64,000 nt of DNA from Branchiostoma floridae (lineage: Eukaryota > Chordata > Leptocardii > Amphioxiformes > Branchiostomatidae): positions 16,797,017 through 16,861,016 of the forward strand of contig NC_049993.1 in the NCBI RefSeq assembly GCF_000003815.2. Reading direction: 5' to 3'. Every line of letters begins with the position of its first letter. Position 1 is the stretch's first letter. Shown here piece by piece: positions 22,490 through 33,760 of the stretch. The notes beneath the pieces were generated by a model. That model saw only the letters and a list, made by a program, of their open reading frames with translations, made no database searches and was not told where the DNA came from. The position numbers were made by a program, and so were the translations under genes.

Positions 22490-22836
22490 CAGGGCTCGAA
22501 ATACTTTTTTCTGCGTACCTGCACTGGTGTAGGTAGCACTGAAAAATACCTGCATACCTCACCAGACAAACTTTACCTGCACCACTCCGGATTTAGGAAG
22601 TATGGATCATGATAGAAATGCCGAGGAACCACTGCTATTTTGTTTTAATACTTGATAGGTGGTAAAAGTCTATGCAGCTAATAGCAATCCAAATACACCT
22701 ACATCGCAAGACATTTATGTATAAAACCCTTTACATCGACCAGTGCAGGTTAGGTGCAGGTAGACACCAGAATTGCCTGCACAGCTCCAATTTTACCTGC
22801 ACTAACCTGCACATGCAGGTGGTATTTCAAGCCCTG
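22490..22836. mobile_element. hAT-like element with CAGGGCTYGAAATAC ends
   Basis: CAGGGCTCGAAATAC at the left is mirrored by GTATTTCAAGCCCTG at the right. Subterminal TGCAGGT and ACCTGCA motifs are repeated many times in both orientations. It is 347 bp and non-coding. No 8-bp duplication remains (TTGGCAAT against AAATGATG). A second copy is cut by the window end at 63862. Confidence 0.75.
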
Positions 22837-22859
22837 AAATGATGTGAGGGCATGGAGTC

Positions 22860-22994
22860 TCATTGAATCCCCCTGGCTATTCTCTCCTTGTAGTCCAGCC
22901 CGTTGGTAATGTACGGCAGGTCTCCATCATCAGGCGGCAACCCCGCCAGACACGCTCCATCAGCAGTGCCCTTATCTCCCTCACCAGGAACCGT
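22860..22994 (-). CDS. Candidate terminal coding exon, unknown protein
   Basis: On the minus strand a strong acceptor (TTGTTTTATCCCACAG) precedes 22994. The frame then stays open for 44 codons to TGA at 22862-22860. The peptide begins TVPGEGDKGTADGACLAGLP and continues PPDDGDLPYITNG, acidic and Gly/Pro-rich. It is in phase 0, matching the donor of the exon at 25195-25344. A second frame is also open, and the last third lies in a tandemly repeated unit, so this could be a chance frame. Family not recognised. Confidence 0.35.
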   Translation of the reverse strand, partial: TVPGEGDKGTADGACLAGLPPDDGDLPYITNGLDYKERIARGIQ

Positions 22995-23239
22995 CTGTGG
23001 GATAAAACAATTACTTAATTATACAGCTCTCTCGCAGGACAGGGCAGATATATAAAATATGCTCCCTAGAATTCGTGCGTATTGATTTGTAGGATGTTAT
23101 TACTTGATGAGGCGTACGTACACGAGGGATATACGGTATGAGGTAGTTGGTATTCGTTGGACGGTTCCCCAGTGTTGAGCACAGAAATGACTTATCATTG
23201 AGCTGGGGAATTAACAGCTAGTCCCCTTAACTGTCTCAT

Positions 23240-24180
23240 CAATTTATCTCCTCCTAGTCGGCCTCTCGCACATTCAATAGCCATCAGTAAGGGGGTCGAC
23301 CATTCGTCATATTCTAACAGGATCTGGATGAAAGCAACTCGTTTGTTATGTTATGTTATGTTATATGATGTTATGTTTTTTTCAAAGACTTCTGTCTGAC
23401 GCAGACTTTGCTGCATTCATCTCCTCCTAGTCGGCCTCTCGCACATTCAATAGCCATCAGTGAGGGGGTCGACCATTTGTCATATTCTAACAGGATCTGG
23501 ATGAAAGCAGCTCGTTTGTTTCCTTAGTTATGTTATGTTTTTTTTCAAAGACTTCTGTATGACGTAGAGTTTGCTACATTCATCTCTTCTTAGTCGGCCT
23601 CTTGCACATTCAATAGCCATCACCGAGGCCTAGGGGTAGATCATGTATCATATCCTAACAGGGTCTACATGAAAGCAAGTCGTTCGTTACGTCATATTTT
23701 GTTCAGGGACCTCAACTGACGAACAGAGTTTTTTCATGTTCATCTTCTCTTGGCCAGTCTATTGCACATTCACTAGTCATCAGTGAGGGGTCGACCATTC
23801 GTCATATCCTAACAGGGTCTATATGAAAGCAACTCGTTCGTTACGTTATCTTATGTTATGTTTTTTTCAAAGACTTCTGTCAGACGAAGACTTTGCTACA
23901 TTCATCTCTTCCTAACCAGCCTCTTTACATTCAACAGCCATCAATGAGGGGGTCGACCATTCGTCATATCTTAACAGGGTCTGGATGAAACCAACTCGTT
24001 TGTTTATGATATGTTTTGTTCAAGGACTTCAGCAGACGCACAGAGTTTTTTTATACACTAATCACCCAGCCTCTTGCACATTCAATAGTCATAACCAGGG
24101 GGTCGACCATGAAACATATTCTAGCACGGTCTGGATAAAAGAAACTCCTTCGTTTGAGGACTTCTTTCACTTTGCATTTA
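23240..24180. repeat. Tandem array, about 160-175-bp unit, six copies
   Basis: Landmarks recur near 23269, 23442, 23605, 23765, 23927 and 24078: CACATTCAATAGCCATCA, GGGGTCGACCATTCGTCATA and TTTCAAAGACTTC. An (TTATG)n patch in the first units varies in length. Confidence 0.92.
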
Positions 24181-24189
24181 ATCAGTAAT

Positions 24190-25190
24190 TTGTAGCGCCA
24201 AGCAGCAAAAGCTAATGATTTGCACAATTGTAAAATATCCTATACAATACATGACTATACAACTAAGGCAAATATTTATCGTTTGTTTGTTTGTGTAGCC
24301 CTGGTTCGGAATTTACATGTTTAAAAAGCAGAAAAAAACATAGCAGCATTAACCATCCTACACTACAGCAAACAATAAATTAAAAACAACATCATAACAA
24401 AATAGATGAATCACAATACCGTAGATACGCAAATGGAAGCAAAAAGAGGAATGACTGTAACAGTGATTATTGATTTACGAGTGTTGCTAACTAATAATGC
24501 TATGTACAGATGCCCTAAAAGTTACACTGAACAACAGTAATAAGTACAGTGAATACAAAAGAAAAAACAAGCTAACAGACTCCTTTCTGACTGACAAAGT
24601 TCTGTACTTAACCGAATGGTTTGTTTCAAGGTTGATTTACACTTGCACAGCTGCATTCCATTAACTGTTCTTCCAGAAGAACTTAGGATAAACGATTTAG
24701 AAGCTGTCGCAGCGTGCTAAGCACAACTGAAGTAGATGTAGAGCTTATAATGACAAACTGTTCAGAACCGAACTGACTAACATCAAGTGCAGAGAGATGT
24801 ACATTAGTGTGGCAGGATTAGGTATATGGTTTATATGTGCATGTGGGAACCATCCCTACGGCATCTACCAGCACGCACCCAGCCAGCTAAAAGCCTGCAG
24901 ATAAGCTGCTAATGCAATCTCAGCCCTCTCCAGCGTTATCAGCACGCCGTTACCTTTGAAAAAGAAAAGACGAAGAGAAGACTCGGAGTTAGGTAACGCA
25001 GAGCCGGCCTTTAAGGTCACGAGAGTTTAATGTAGGGAGATCAGCCTTGCTAATAATAATGATAATAATAACTGTTCTTAGTTATAGGTAGACAGAAAAA
25101 AATACACTGTCATCGATAACCAAATCAGTGTACGTCTTTGTACAATTCCTCCCATCGTCTTCTGTTTGCTGCTGTTTCCTTTTAGATATC
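24190..25190. other. Stretch with no supported gene
   Basis: AT-rich sequence with a GTTTGTTTGTTTGTG patch near 24280 that may be a LINE tail on the minus strand. A GC-richer patch with CAGCACGC words lies at 24850-24960. No exon is supported before 25195. Confidence 0.35.
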
Positions 25191-25194
25191 TTAC

Positions 25195-25344
25195 CACATG
25201 AGTCTCAAGTCTCATGTTCTGGTTGAGATGTAGCTTACATTCATCTACCAGCCTACTGAGGAGGCCTTCACGCGGCCTTCCTAGCCTTGGTTTGAGTTTC
25301 TTACTAAACGCGATGTTGAGGACCATTTGCGGCGGCGAGTCTTG
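25195..25344 (-). CDS. Candidate internal coding exon, unknown protein
   Basis: On the minus strand an acceptor (TTTTTTGCCATTTTAAG) precedes 25344 and a donor (GTAAGA) follows 25195. The 150-bp segment between is exactly 50 codons, phase 0 at both ends, and open. The peptide is basic and helix-like: it includes IAFSKKLKPRLGRPREGL followed by LSRLVDECKLHLNQNMRLE. LGRPR resembles an AT-hook core, but one short match is not diagnostic. It can splice in frame to 22860-22994. Protein family unknown. Confidence 0.42.
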
Positions 25345-25496
25345 CTTAAAATGGCAAAAAATCTATGCATAGCCGCGGCCCGGGAAGGCGGTGCCGCTGC
25401 ACGCGTTCCACTTCATTAACAACGCAATTGTGCGCCACCATTAGTAATCACGGGCAATCTTTAACTACATTCTTTACCGTTCTACTGAAGCCCTAC

Positions 25497-26060
25497 AGCT
25501 TCAACGGGGCGTGAACATCGTGTTTTAAGGTTTCCAGTCTGGTAAACAGTATTTCTTCCGTAGTTCTTCAATCGTTAACACTCTACGTGTCTTAAATATG
25601 TTGAAAATATGATGCGGCATTATCATGCGTGCGTAGGGTTAAGAGCAAGAGAATTGTGTTCTCACATTAGAAGGCACTAAAGTAGACAGCTTCAACGGGG
25701 CGTAAACATCGTGTTTGCAGGTTTCCAGTCTGGTAAACAGTATTTCTGATGTATTTCGTCAATTTTTAAAAATCTACGTGTCTTAAATATGTTTAAATAT
25801 GATGCGGCATTATCATGAGGAGGGTTAAGGGCACGAGAATTGTGTTGTTACACTAGAAGACACTAAAGTAGACAGCTTCAACGGGGCGTAGACATCGTGT
25901 TTTAAGGTTTCTAGTCTGGTAAACAGTATTTCTTCAACATTTCTTCGATTTAGTACACTCTGCATGTCTCAAATATGTTGAAAATATGATGCGACATTAT
26001 TCTGCGTAGCGTTAAGGGCATGAAAATTGTGTTCCCACATACATTAGAAATACGGAAAAT
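25497..26060. repeat. Tandem array, about 188-bp unit, three copies
   Basis: Units start AGCTTCAACGGGGCGT at 25497, 25688 and 25874, each with TCTGGTAAACAGTATTTCT and AATATGATGCG. The third is truncated. Confidence 0.93.
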
Positions 26061-26274
26061 CAGAACATATTCAGAATTTTAGGCAGATATACGGATACAA
26101 ACTTATTTGAAACCTGCCCTGTCCTTGGTTCTGAAATATTTATCGCTCTTTGACTGTTTCCTGAATTTTGTTGTTTTGCTCCTTAACAGCTTTTAGAACT
26201 CATTATATCCTAAAAATAGCATTTTTTATCTATGTTCTCAGACTCTAATCTTTAGCTTTAGCAGCTGTCTTTAA

Positions 26275-26490
26275 GGGCGCTGACGTAAGGGCACAGGTGC
26301 GGCACTGCAAGGTTCGTTCAATGCGGCACTGTTGTGTTATTTTCGCAGATTCTTTTATAATTTAGATATTAAGTGATACGTAAAAGAATAACAACAGAAT
26401 TCACAAACGTTAGTTATCTCTGAAATTCGTCGAGTATCTTTCGAATCCCGCAGTGCCGCACCGGTGCCTCAAGTGCAGAAAGATACCACC
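26275..26490. mobile_element. TTAA-flanked MITE, copy 1
   Basis: TTAA lies on both sides (26271-26274 and 26491-26494). Inside, GGTGCGGCACTGC is mirrored by GCAGTGCCGCACC. The core AAATTCGTCGAGTATCTTTC matches the copy at 45237-45484. TTAA targets suggest piggyBac or Kolobok types. It ends about 110 bp before the ATG at 26600. Confidence 0.8.
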
Positions 26491-26599
26491 TTAAGGGTGA
26501 CTCCACCAGCCCTTTCTCGTCTTGAATACTAGACGGTACCAAAATAGCACAGACAGGTTCACGGTCTGAGGGTGATGCGACCTCCGACCTTTAATCGAC

Positions 26600-27001
26600 A
26601 TGGCAGACCGGCCAACTTCAAAGCGAAGGAAACAGTGCATTATCGGCGGATCAGCGACGAGCGGCGGGGCTGGAATCAATTGTAGCGTGCGGAATATTCA
26701 ATCAGTGCGCCCTGATCACGCCACGAGCCGCGTGCCGAGCACCTGGAGTGTGCAAGTTAAGGATATTACAGACGTCATTGCGTCCTTTCAAATGCAGATT
26801 TGTGTCGACCTGCGGTCGTGCCACAATATTACTTCGCTAGTCGAACGTTTTGCTTTGAATTTTAGACCTTTTTACAGAATGCCTGCGGGGCGTATGTGTC
26901 TGCCAATGAAACAAACAAACAAACAAAAAACAAATATGGCACTAGGTTGCTTGGGTTCACTGTCATCTCCGTTAATTATTTCCACCACTACACCAGGGTG
27001 A
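26600..27001 (+). CDS. Candidate first exon with ZEB-like N-terminus (extent uncertain)
   Basis: ATG at 26600 (context TCGACATGG) opens a 133-codon frame beginning MADRPTSKRRKQ. From memory, vertebrate ZEB1/ZEB2 start MADGPRCKRRKQ, so 8 of the first 12 residues agree. The basic KRRKQ is the start of the short NuRD-binding motif known from FOG, SALL and ZEB factors, but the Pro that follows in those proteins is missing here. Beyond residue 12 the similarity stops, so the real exon may end early, although the nearest donor (ACAGTGCAT) is weak. The DNA is CpG-rich around the ATG and AT-rich later. The 402-bp extent is the open frame, not a confirmed exon. Confidence 0.35.
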   Translation: MADRPTSKRRKQCIIGGSATSGGAGINCSVRNIQSVRPDHATSRVPSTWSVQVKDITDVIASFQMQICVDLRSCHNITSLVERFALNFRPFYRMPAGRMCLPMKQTNKQKTNMALGCLGSLSSPLIISTTTPG

Positions 27002-27375
27002 TATAAGTTATACATATCGTGTTGTAGCGAAACTTACATTACGGCACTATTTACAGCAATTCTTCCAAACACGTTAAATACAGTACTCCTAATCATCTGT
27101 CTGTCTTGACTTTAACCAGAGTCTCTACAGCTTAAACCAATTGATACCCAAGAGAGCGCAATAGCTTATATTCTAACTGAAAACATAACTGAAATTTGAC
27201 TAGAGAGGTCTGAGGTTAACATGGCACATACACGTACTTCGTTAGAACATAGACCTTTGAACATGTGGAACACGGAGCTAATGAGAAGTGCGGAGCTCCT
27301 GTACAGACGTGCCTCGGTAATTAGCGCCGTCTGCAGACTGTTAAAACAGACAGGTTCTCCCTCAGGAACACCGCC

Positions 27376-27770
27376 ACAGGCATCGGCAGAGTTAGAGGAG
27401 GTCAGGGATACTCCTGGGTGAAAAGATGAACTTTCGAGCTTTTCTGTATTTACATGTTCTTGGACACATGGGCTAAATTCATTTATCATATTTATTTCTT
27501 TTATTTATCACATCACGGACTAAAGGTAAAATGCGATCACGCGCAGTGTTAATAGTGAAAAGAGAGAGAGAGAGAGAGAGAGAGACAAAATGGCTAACGT
27601 TAGAGGCATCAGGTGAGTTAGACGTGGTCAGGAATACCCCAGGGTGAAGCGTTGAACTTTCGAGCTGTTCTGTCTCTGTATGTTCTTGCACACATGGGTT
27701 AAATGTACTAGTTATACTATCACATCACAGACTAATGGTAAGATACCATTACGCGTAGTGTTGATAATGA
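27376..27770. repeat. Tandem duplication, about 210-bp unit
   Basis: Two units share GAACTTTCGAGCT, ATGTTCTTG with ACACATGGG, and ATCACATCACRGACTAA. On the minus strand both encode a related segment containing TCGAAAGTTCA; four of the codon differences are synonymous, which is mildly suggestive of coding. However, splice sites are not shared. Confidence 0.8.
27561..27585. repeat. (GA)n microsatellite
   Basis: About 12 GA units between the two units of the surrounding duplication. Confidence 0.95.
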
Positions 27771-28710
27771 ACGAAGCAGAGACAAAACAGTTATTGATAA
27801 GCATATTAAGCATGCCCAGTACTAAATCTATCATTATCTTGTATATATTTTGTGCACTATTTCTTCAGTCTTGTGCATTATTCGGAAACGTCTTCTTAGG
27901 GCCGAGGGGTAACTTATTATTTCATACACGGCACCTTAGCTCTTGGATGGTTCTTTGAAGTGAAATGGATCTTCATTACTTCAGTTCACAGTAAATTGGT
28001 CCACAGAGCAATGTTTAAATGAGACATTCAAATGTATTCCAAATTCATGCTCGGGTAACTGAGAGAAAGCAGTTAACAGCATACATGTACAGCGTAGCAG
28101 TAGCTATATTAAGCACAATAGACTGACTGAAAAATATTATATAAATGAAAATAAGAGTGGAGTAACAACTACTCTATAGCTATTTCTGTTAAAGTTATTG
28201 GTGGAGTCAAGTTATTTTCTGCAGTTGAAATGAGAAAACTAGCACGTACTACACTGTCTTATAGAATAATACTCGACAGGGATGGACCATCTATTCATTA
28301 ATCCAGTCTGAATTGGCATAAAGGTAAGTAGAAGCAAAATACGGCTTATATGTTGATCAATGATTTACATTGGTTAATGATGTGCAGACGGTGTTAACAC
28401 AGACATGTCTCCTCTAATCGCAATGTAGGAATCCATAAAGAAAAATGTGCGTAGAGTGGGCAAAATCAGCAGCGAACATATCTTGAAGCAGTTTCTATTT
28501 TTGCCCGTTTGCTTAAATGCATCCTTGAGATTTTGAAAATAGCAATACTTGGCAGAAGTTGATACCGCGTACCGAAACCTCGCTTGAGGCCAAGAGAGGT
28601 GCCGTTTCAAAAATCGCAGGTCGTTTCCAAGGAACATTTCCTAAGGTACTGCCACATTCACTTTGGCTTTGACAAACGTCTACGTAGAGATTCGAGTATT
28701 TGACCCCAAA
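27771..28710. other. Stretch with no supported gene
   Basis: AT-rich single-copy DNA. Minus-strand frames at 28374-28713 overlap each other and lack splice signals or family motifs. Confidence 0.4.
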
Positions 28711-28711
28711 C

Positions 28712-28905
28712 ATAGCGGTCCTGGGCTCAAATCACCTGACATACCGCCGATTCTGTGCCCTTGAGAAAGCCACGACTTTCCTCTCTTTACTCAGGTGAAA
28801 TAGGTACCTGACTTCGGTTGAGGAGAAACAATGCGGTGAAAAAAGAGGCATGTGCCCTTAATACCATACCCTATACAGAGCAGATAACAACCCACTGCCC
28901 TAACA
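28712..28905 (+). mobile_element. SINE-B fragment
   Basis: CCTGGGCTCAAATCACC (degraded B box) is followed by GATTCTGTGCCCTTGAGAAAGCC and TTTACTCAGGTGAAATAGG, the same order as in the copy at 31507-31720. The ATGCGGTGAAAAAAGAGGC portion beyond is specific to this copy. Confidence 0.6.
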
Positions 28906-29590
28906 TCCGTACAACAGGATATGGCACTAACTTCACCTTGACCTTTGAACCCTTACGGTAACATTTTCCAGGCTGAATTCTTTTTAGTGCAGCCAAGGCT
29001 GTCCCAAGACTATGCTTCCCTAATTCGCAGTTGTAAACATACCATAAAACATGGCTCTATGATCCGGACCTTTTAATCATTCATAAGCCTAACAACCCTC
29101 CATCGGTAACAAGTCCGGTGGGAAGACATACACATTGACCAGGCTAGTTATGACGGGTTGAGTCTTTGATGTGAGGATCGTATTTCAGAACTGATTCTAT
29201 TTCATGGCCCCCTGTTCTCACATTACGCCTGAACCTGTAGGATGGGCTGTTACTTATCCGTAGTCTAATACATTATACGATGAGCAGGGGTACACTTGTG
29301 GGAAACACAGGTATCATTGTGCTTTATGGTAGTTAGATTTCAAGACGATATTCTTAGACGATATTCTTCTGGATAAGAAAAAGCGTTTAGCTCATATGTT
29401 TTAGTGTCACAATTGACGAAATTGAATGGTTGATTGTTCCCTAGTAGACGTTAGTGTGCTTTGCTGTACGTATAGAACATAGACTTAAAATCATCGTGCG
29501 CCAACTATCCGTGTCCCAAAGGTGTTTAGTGGGTTGTAATACTATACATGTATAGAAGGAAATGTATAGGAAATGCCTATAGAGTGGTTT

Positions 29591-29749
29591 TAGCCCTGTC
29601 TCAAGAACGGACGTGGTGCCCCAAGTTCCAACATTTCCTGCTGAAGTTGCTGCATCATCCAGCCTGAAGCGTGGATGATCAGGGCGCTTGGTACCTGCTA
29701 GTCTTCTATTGGAACCTGGGACAGAACGTCCATTCTTGAGACAGGGCTA
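29591..29749. mobile_element. 159-bp MITE with TA ends
   Basis: TAGCCCTGTCTCAAGAACGG with following ACGT is mirrored by ACGTCC followed by ATTCTTGAGACAGGGCTA, with one mismatch in 24 bp. TA lies at both ends. Inner words CCAAGTTCC and GGAACCTGG extend the palindrome. Confidence 0.88.
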
Positions 29750-31500
29750 CAAAAAATAAGATGCTTTTAGAGAAATGACCTCTGTACGCAATAAACGCTT
29801 TGCCGTAAAGTGAATAGGAAGCAGTAAAATTTTATTACGGACGAAGTGCCTTCCACTCACTGGCTGTAACCTCCTAACGAGCAAAGGGCACCGACTGACG
29901 CCTCTCTACTTTCTATTAGAGTATGATTGAAGTAGCTTCTTGAGTACCTTTGTCCATTTTATTTGAGCCTCTTGTATGGTACAATGACCATCGTCCGCTG
30001 GCAATGTCCATTCCGCCAATCCATGTTTCCCTCAAGAAGTTTGGAGTACATGCGACGTTGCCGGTGAATGGCAGTATTACATAAAGTAATGGAGCGCGTA
30101 GTGATTGAATAACAAACTTTATCATTTGCGGCCAAAAAGTTACACAACACAAGACAACATTTCGGTTTCCGTCTGTCACCTTCGTCAGGGCGAAGTCACT
30201 GGCTGTACTTCGCAATGCAGCTAGGTGTCGCTGGCCCCCTCCCAATCTATTACACAATTGTTCTTGTGATATGGCCTGAGACCGGATGAACTTATCCACG
30301 GAGAGTGAAGTTCATTTTTATCTTATTTTACTTTATTTTATTCACATACATGTAATGAGCATTACTCAAAAAGCGCAATATTATAAACGTCTTCTGCCCA
30401 AGACTACATAAAAATGGCAATTAAACTAAGTGAATCTTCCGGTCTTCGTAATAGAATTGAACGCTAAGTCGTCGAAATTTTGACAATTTGTCGAATGTGG
30501 GAGGGACGTTAGCAAGTCCAAGCCTCATAGATTTATCGACACATAAGAAAGTAGGTTGGTTATTAGAGGGATCGATAAAAAGTAACTAATTGACATAAAG
30601 CAAATTTAGGAGGCTCCAAATTACTATTGTATCCGATTGACTGATAAAGTGTACAATATAGAACGATTGCGGTGAATAAAGGGGTTGACGTCGTGTGTAC
30701 AATATTGAGGCGCCATTTATCCCTACTAGACTAGAAAATATGGCAAGTAGTTAGGAAATAGTTTTTATCTTCCAACGTTTGATTCAGCGAATGCGAAGCG
30801 ATCTCACATCCATCTCCTTGATATCTGTGCGCCCCTTGAGCTCTTTCCTTTCCCATTTTTCTCATTGTTGAAGAAAGTTTATTTGCAAGTTCATGCCCAG
30901 AGGCTAAGTGCAAGTACCTGGTGGAAACAATGACAATGGATAGATATAAATATTGTTATAAAAAGAGACTACTCGAATAACAGTGTTGGCTATTTCTAAA
31001 CAGGTTGCTTTTTCTCATTGTAAAGACACACACTCCAGCAAGTACAGTGTTTAAACTGAGAATGAACAGAACACATTTTAATCTTCCTGCACTTCTTTTT
31101 TTTAAATAATCTCAAAAACAGCTCAATACAATTACGACCTGTCAGTTCTTCCCTTGCAGCACACTTTCGTGTAAAAATCACATACTCGAGCATACGCTGC
31201 AGAAATTATGTCGAGAGCGAGCAAGAGATATCTTCTAGCATTTCGTTCATTGAGTTTGAAGCAATCTCAACTGCCTCCTCCTGGCATCTTCACGGCCCTT
31301 CAGTTGTTCCTATCTAGATGTCTTCTTGAATTCATTAGACATCTAGAATCCTTAGGTTTTAAACTTTGTGATACCCATGTCAATACCCATGAGGTCATAA
31401 TGATAACACATATAGGTAGTCTCGTGCGGTCATATTGATAACACATATAGGTAGTCTCGCTTTGTCTTTCCGTTCGTTTGTCCGCTTGTCCGTTGTTGTA
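29750..31500. other. Mostly unassigned sequence
   Basis: A minus-strand frame at 29916-30299 (about 127 codons) was examined and not accepted. It runs through a dispersed-repeat-like motif (ACAACATTTCGGTTTCCGTC) and its peptide has no recognisable domain. At 30310-30350 a TTTTATTTTACTTTATTT run may be a LINE tail on the minus strand. GGTCATATTGATAACACATA is duplicated near 31393-31450. Confidence 0.35.
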
Positions 31501-31506
31501 AATAGC

Positions 31507-31720
31507 CTCGCGTAAGACCGCGTAATTGGCAGCGCATTCGGCTCAGGCCCAAGGGGTCCTGAGTACGAATCCCGCTTAGCCACCGATCTTGTGCCTTTGG
31601 GAAAGGTACTTAACACGACTTTTCTCACTTAACTCAGGTGTGAATGAGTATCTAGCTGTGACTAGTGGCAGTGGCAGGCCTTTGTGACTGAGACAGGCCT
31701 TAGGGGTTCGGCCATGACGC
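31507..31720 (+). mobile_element. SINE-B, tRNA-derived
   Basis: A tRNA-like head has an A-box-like CGTAATTGGCAGCG (from 31521) and a B-box-like GAGTACGAATCCC (31561-31573). The body TTGTGCCTTTGGGAAAGGTA follows, then CTTAACACGACTTTTCTCAC and TTAACTCAGGTG. This CTTTGGGAAAGGYACTTAACAC block resembles the conserved central domain shared by several animal SINE superfamilies. Related pieces lie at 2105, 28712 and 44095. Confidence 0.75.
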
Positions 31721-31999
31721 ACCCGCCATGACACATGAGTCAGGGGTAGGAGGAACCCCTTACATCGGAACCCCTTGGTCGGAAGTCCTCCTAGGAGACG
31801 GATACTCCGAACAACAAAGCCAAAAAAATCATTGTTATGATGGCTTTGAAAAGGCGCCTTATGACACCTGTTATGCCATACAGTCCATTGTCTATGTATA
31901 TGGAGAATCTCAATAAAAAAGATCGAAAAGATCTAGCCTTCCAAATCCAAACGGCTGTCAGGAGGCATGTGACTCTTGTTGGTCTCCTCGTCCTCCGCT

Positions 32000-32625
32000 T
32001 CTACTACTACTACTCCTTTCTGACACATCTCTGCAAGAGACCCGTACAATGCAGTTTGTGCAACAGTTATTATATCAACAACAAGTGGTAGGCATACTAT
32101 CTCCCCACATTTCATCTTATATGAATTGAAATCTCTATGTCTTACAGTCTCCTTGAAATCTCTACGCCCTTCAGTCGTTCCGTTTGACACATCTCCCTGT
32201 AAGAGACCCACCCACTTTAGCATGTGTTACAGTAATTATATCAACAAGAGGTAGACAATTTATCCTCCCACATTCCACATTTTACCTTACGAATTGAAAT
32301 CTCTGTGCTTTCCAGTAATTCACAATCTCCTTGAAATTTCTACGCCCTCCAGTTTTGACACATATTGTAAGAGACCCACCTACTTCAGCTTGTGTTACAG
32401 TAATTATATCAACAAGCGGAATCTTTCCACGTTTTACATTCATGAACTGAAAATTCTTAGTCTTACATGTACAGTTCCCTTAAAAATCTTTCTGGCCGAG
32501 TGAATTGAAATCTCTCTGTCTTACAGTCTCCTTGAAATCTCTACGCCCTTCAGCCTTCGCGTTTTGACACATCTCCCTGTAAGAGACCCACCCGCTCCAG
32601 CATGTGTAACAGTAATTACATCGAC
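32000..32625. repeat. Tandem array, about 165-210-bp unit, four copies
   Basis: GACACATCTCCCTGTAAGAG-type blocks occur near 32020, 32187, 32360 and 32570, each followed by GTAATTATATCAACA or a variant; CTCCTTGAAATCTCTACGCC recurs as well. Confidence 0.9.
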
Positions 32626-32765
32626 CTGGCGGGGCAGCGGCAATGAAAGGCGGATGAATCCAGTGCCGATGATTGCCGGAGCTCCCCACGCCGCTCTGCG
32701 CAGATCGATCCCTAACGGAGGCAGGTTCCTCCGGGCCTCGCACCGCGGGGAAATCTTCGGCACAC
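32626..32765. promoter_or_regulatory. CpG-rich candidate regulatory island
   Basis: A 140-bp GC-rich block (GGCGGGGCAGCGG, CGCCGCTCTGCGCAGATCG) sits between a tandem array and a MITE. It has no splice-bounded frame. Composition resembles a conserved non-coding element. Confidence 0.22.
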
Positions 32766-32932
32766 AATGGACCGATCCTGTCGAACGCCATATCGAACAA
32801 ATAGAACCCTCTATTCTATTTCGAACACCTCCGTCAAAAGCTGTTCTATTGGACAGAAATTGTTATTTTTGACGGAGGTGTTCGAAATAGAACCATGATC
32901 GAACAGGCGGCGGGGTTTTAGGATCGGTTCAT
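32766..32932. mobile_element. Palindromic MITE, copy B
   Basis: The element starts AATGGACCGATCCTGTCGAA and ends GGATCGGTTCAT. The inner arms TTTCGAACACCTCCGTCAAA and its inverse flank a loop of about 25 bp. It is 167 bp. The bubble CATATCGAACAAATAG against CCATGATCGAAC is shared with copy C. Confidence 0.93.
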
Positions 32933-32999
32933 CGCGGCATCGTCCGGAAGGAACACGGGCTAAAGGTCGGTACAATATTATGAGAAGCTTCATGAGATG

Positions 33000-33760
33000 T
33001 TCTACTCCTTTGGACAACGTTGATCGCGACGAACGTAAATTATTGCCCTATCCTCAGTACTTGGAAGAAGAGAGGAAAATCCCCCTGTGGTACACGCCAC
33101 TGATGCTGCTCAATGAATCTTTTCAATTGTAATGAATAAGAGTAATACCCGTATCAATCATCCTACAGATTACACATAATGCCATGGGTTTGGCACACTG
33201 ACAGAATAAGAACGACAATTCTACAAGATATGGATGGATCACGCCATTTATGTAGGGCAAGACCGTTTAAGAAAGAACTTTAGGCACCAAAAGTAAATTT
33301 AGGAATCTGTATAATACAAGCAAGAAAAAAAGGAAATATAAATGATGATTATCCATAAGCATCATTGATTAAATCGTACTTTATGCCAGAAGTATATTTA
33401 GAAAGCTAACTGCAATCAGTTCCTTGTTTCTTCTGTAGGATGAAGAAAACACGAAAAACGTAATACACAACTTGACGAACATTCAATCCATACAAAGTCC
33501 ACTGGTGACACAAGAGAGCCAACCTACTGCAAATTTGATCGGATTTGACGTATTTACGACAAGAGATGGAAAATGCGACCCAGCTGTGACCGCGTTACGG
33601 AATAATGTGCGTTATTCATGCGCTGTTACTGAATTTGGCGCGTAAAGCATTAACCCACCGTCTCAAGTTATCAATTCTTGCATTCGATACGGTATATGGT
33701 GACTCTCTCGAGGCTAAGATGTCAATGTAAATCATGGAAAGCAGGCGTTAACGCACAATG
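33000..33760. other. Stretch with no supported gene
   Basis: AT-rich DNA. A segment at 33570-33660 with GACCGCGTTACGG, GTGCGTTATTCATGCGC and TTTGGCGCGTAAAGC looks like a candidate conserved non-coding patch. No exon seen. Confidence 0.35.

Larger units (their letters stand above)
22214..22915. repeat. About 75-bp unit repeated, split by two transposons
   Basis: The unit GATGTGAGGGCACGGAGTCT ... CCAGCCCGTTGG appears at 22214-22253 (cut by the palindromic MITE), 22411-22489 and 22841-22915. The hAT-like element at 22490-22836 sits between the last two. The last unit overlaps the candidate exon at 22860-22994. Confidence 0.75.

Noticed and set aside
30143-30195. CTGACGAAGG...CGAAATG motif on the minus strand, also ribozyme-like
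   Set aside because: It has a variant core (CTGACGA) and no consistent helices; it looks like a dispersed-repeat motif.
29916-30299. 127-codon minus-strand frame
   Set aside because: No splice signals, no domain, and it overlaps a repeat-like motif.
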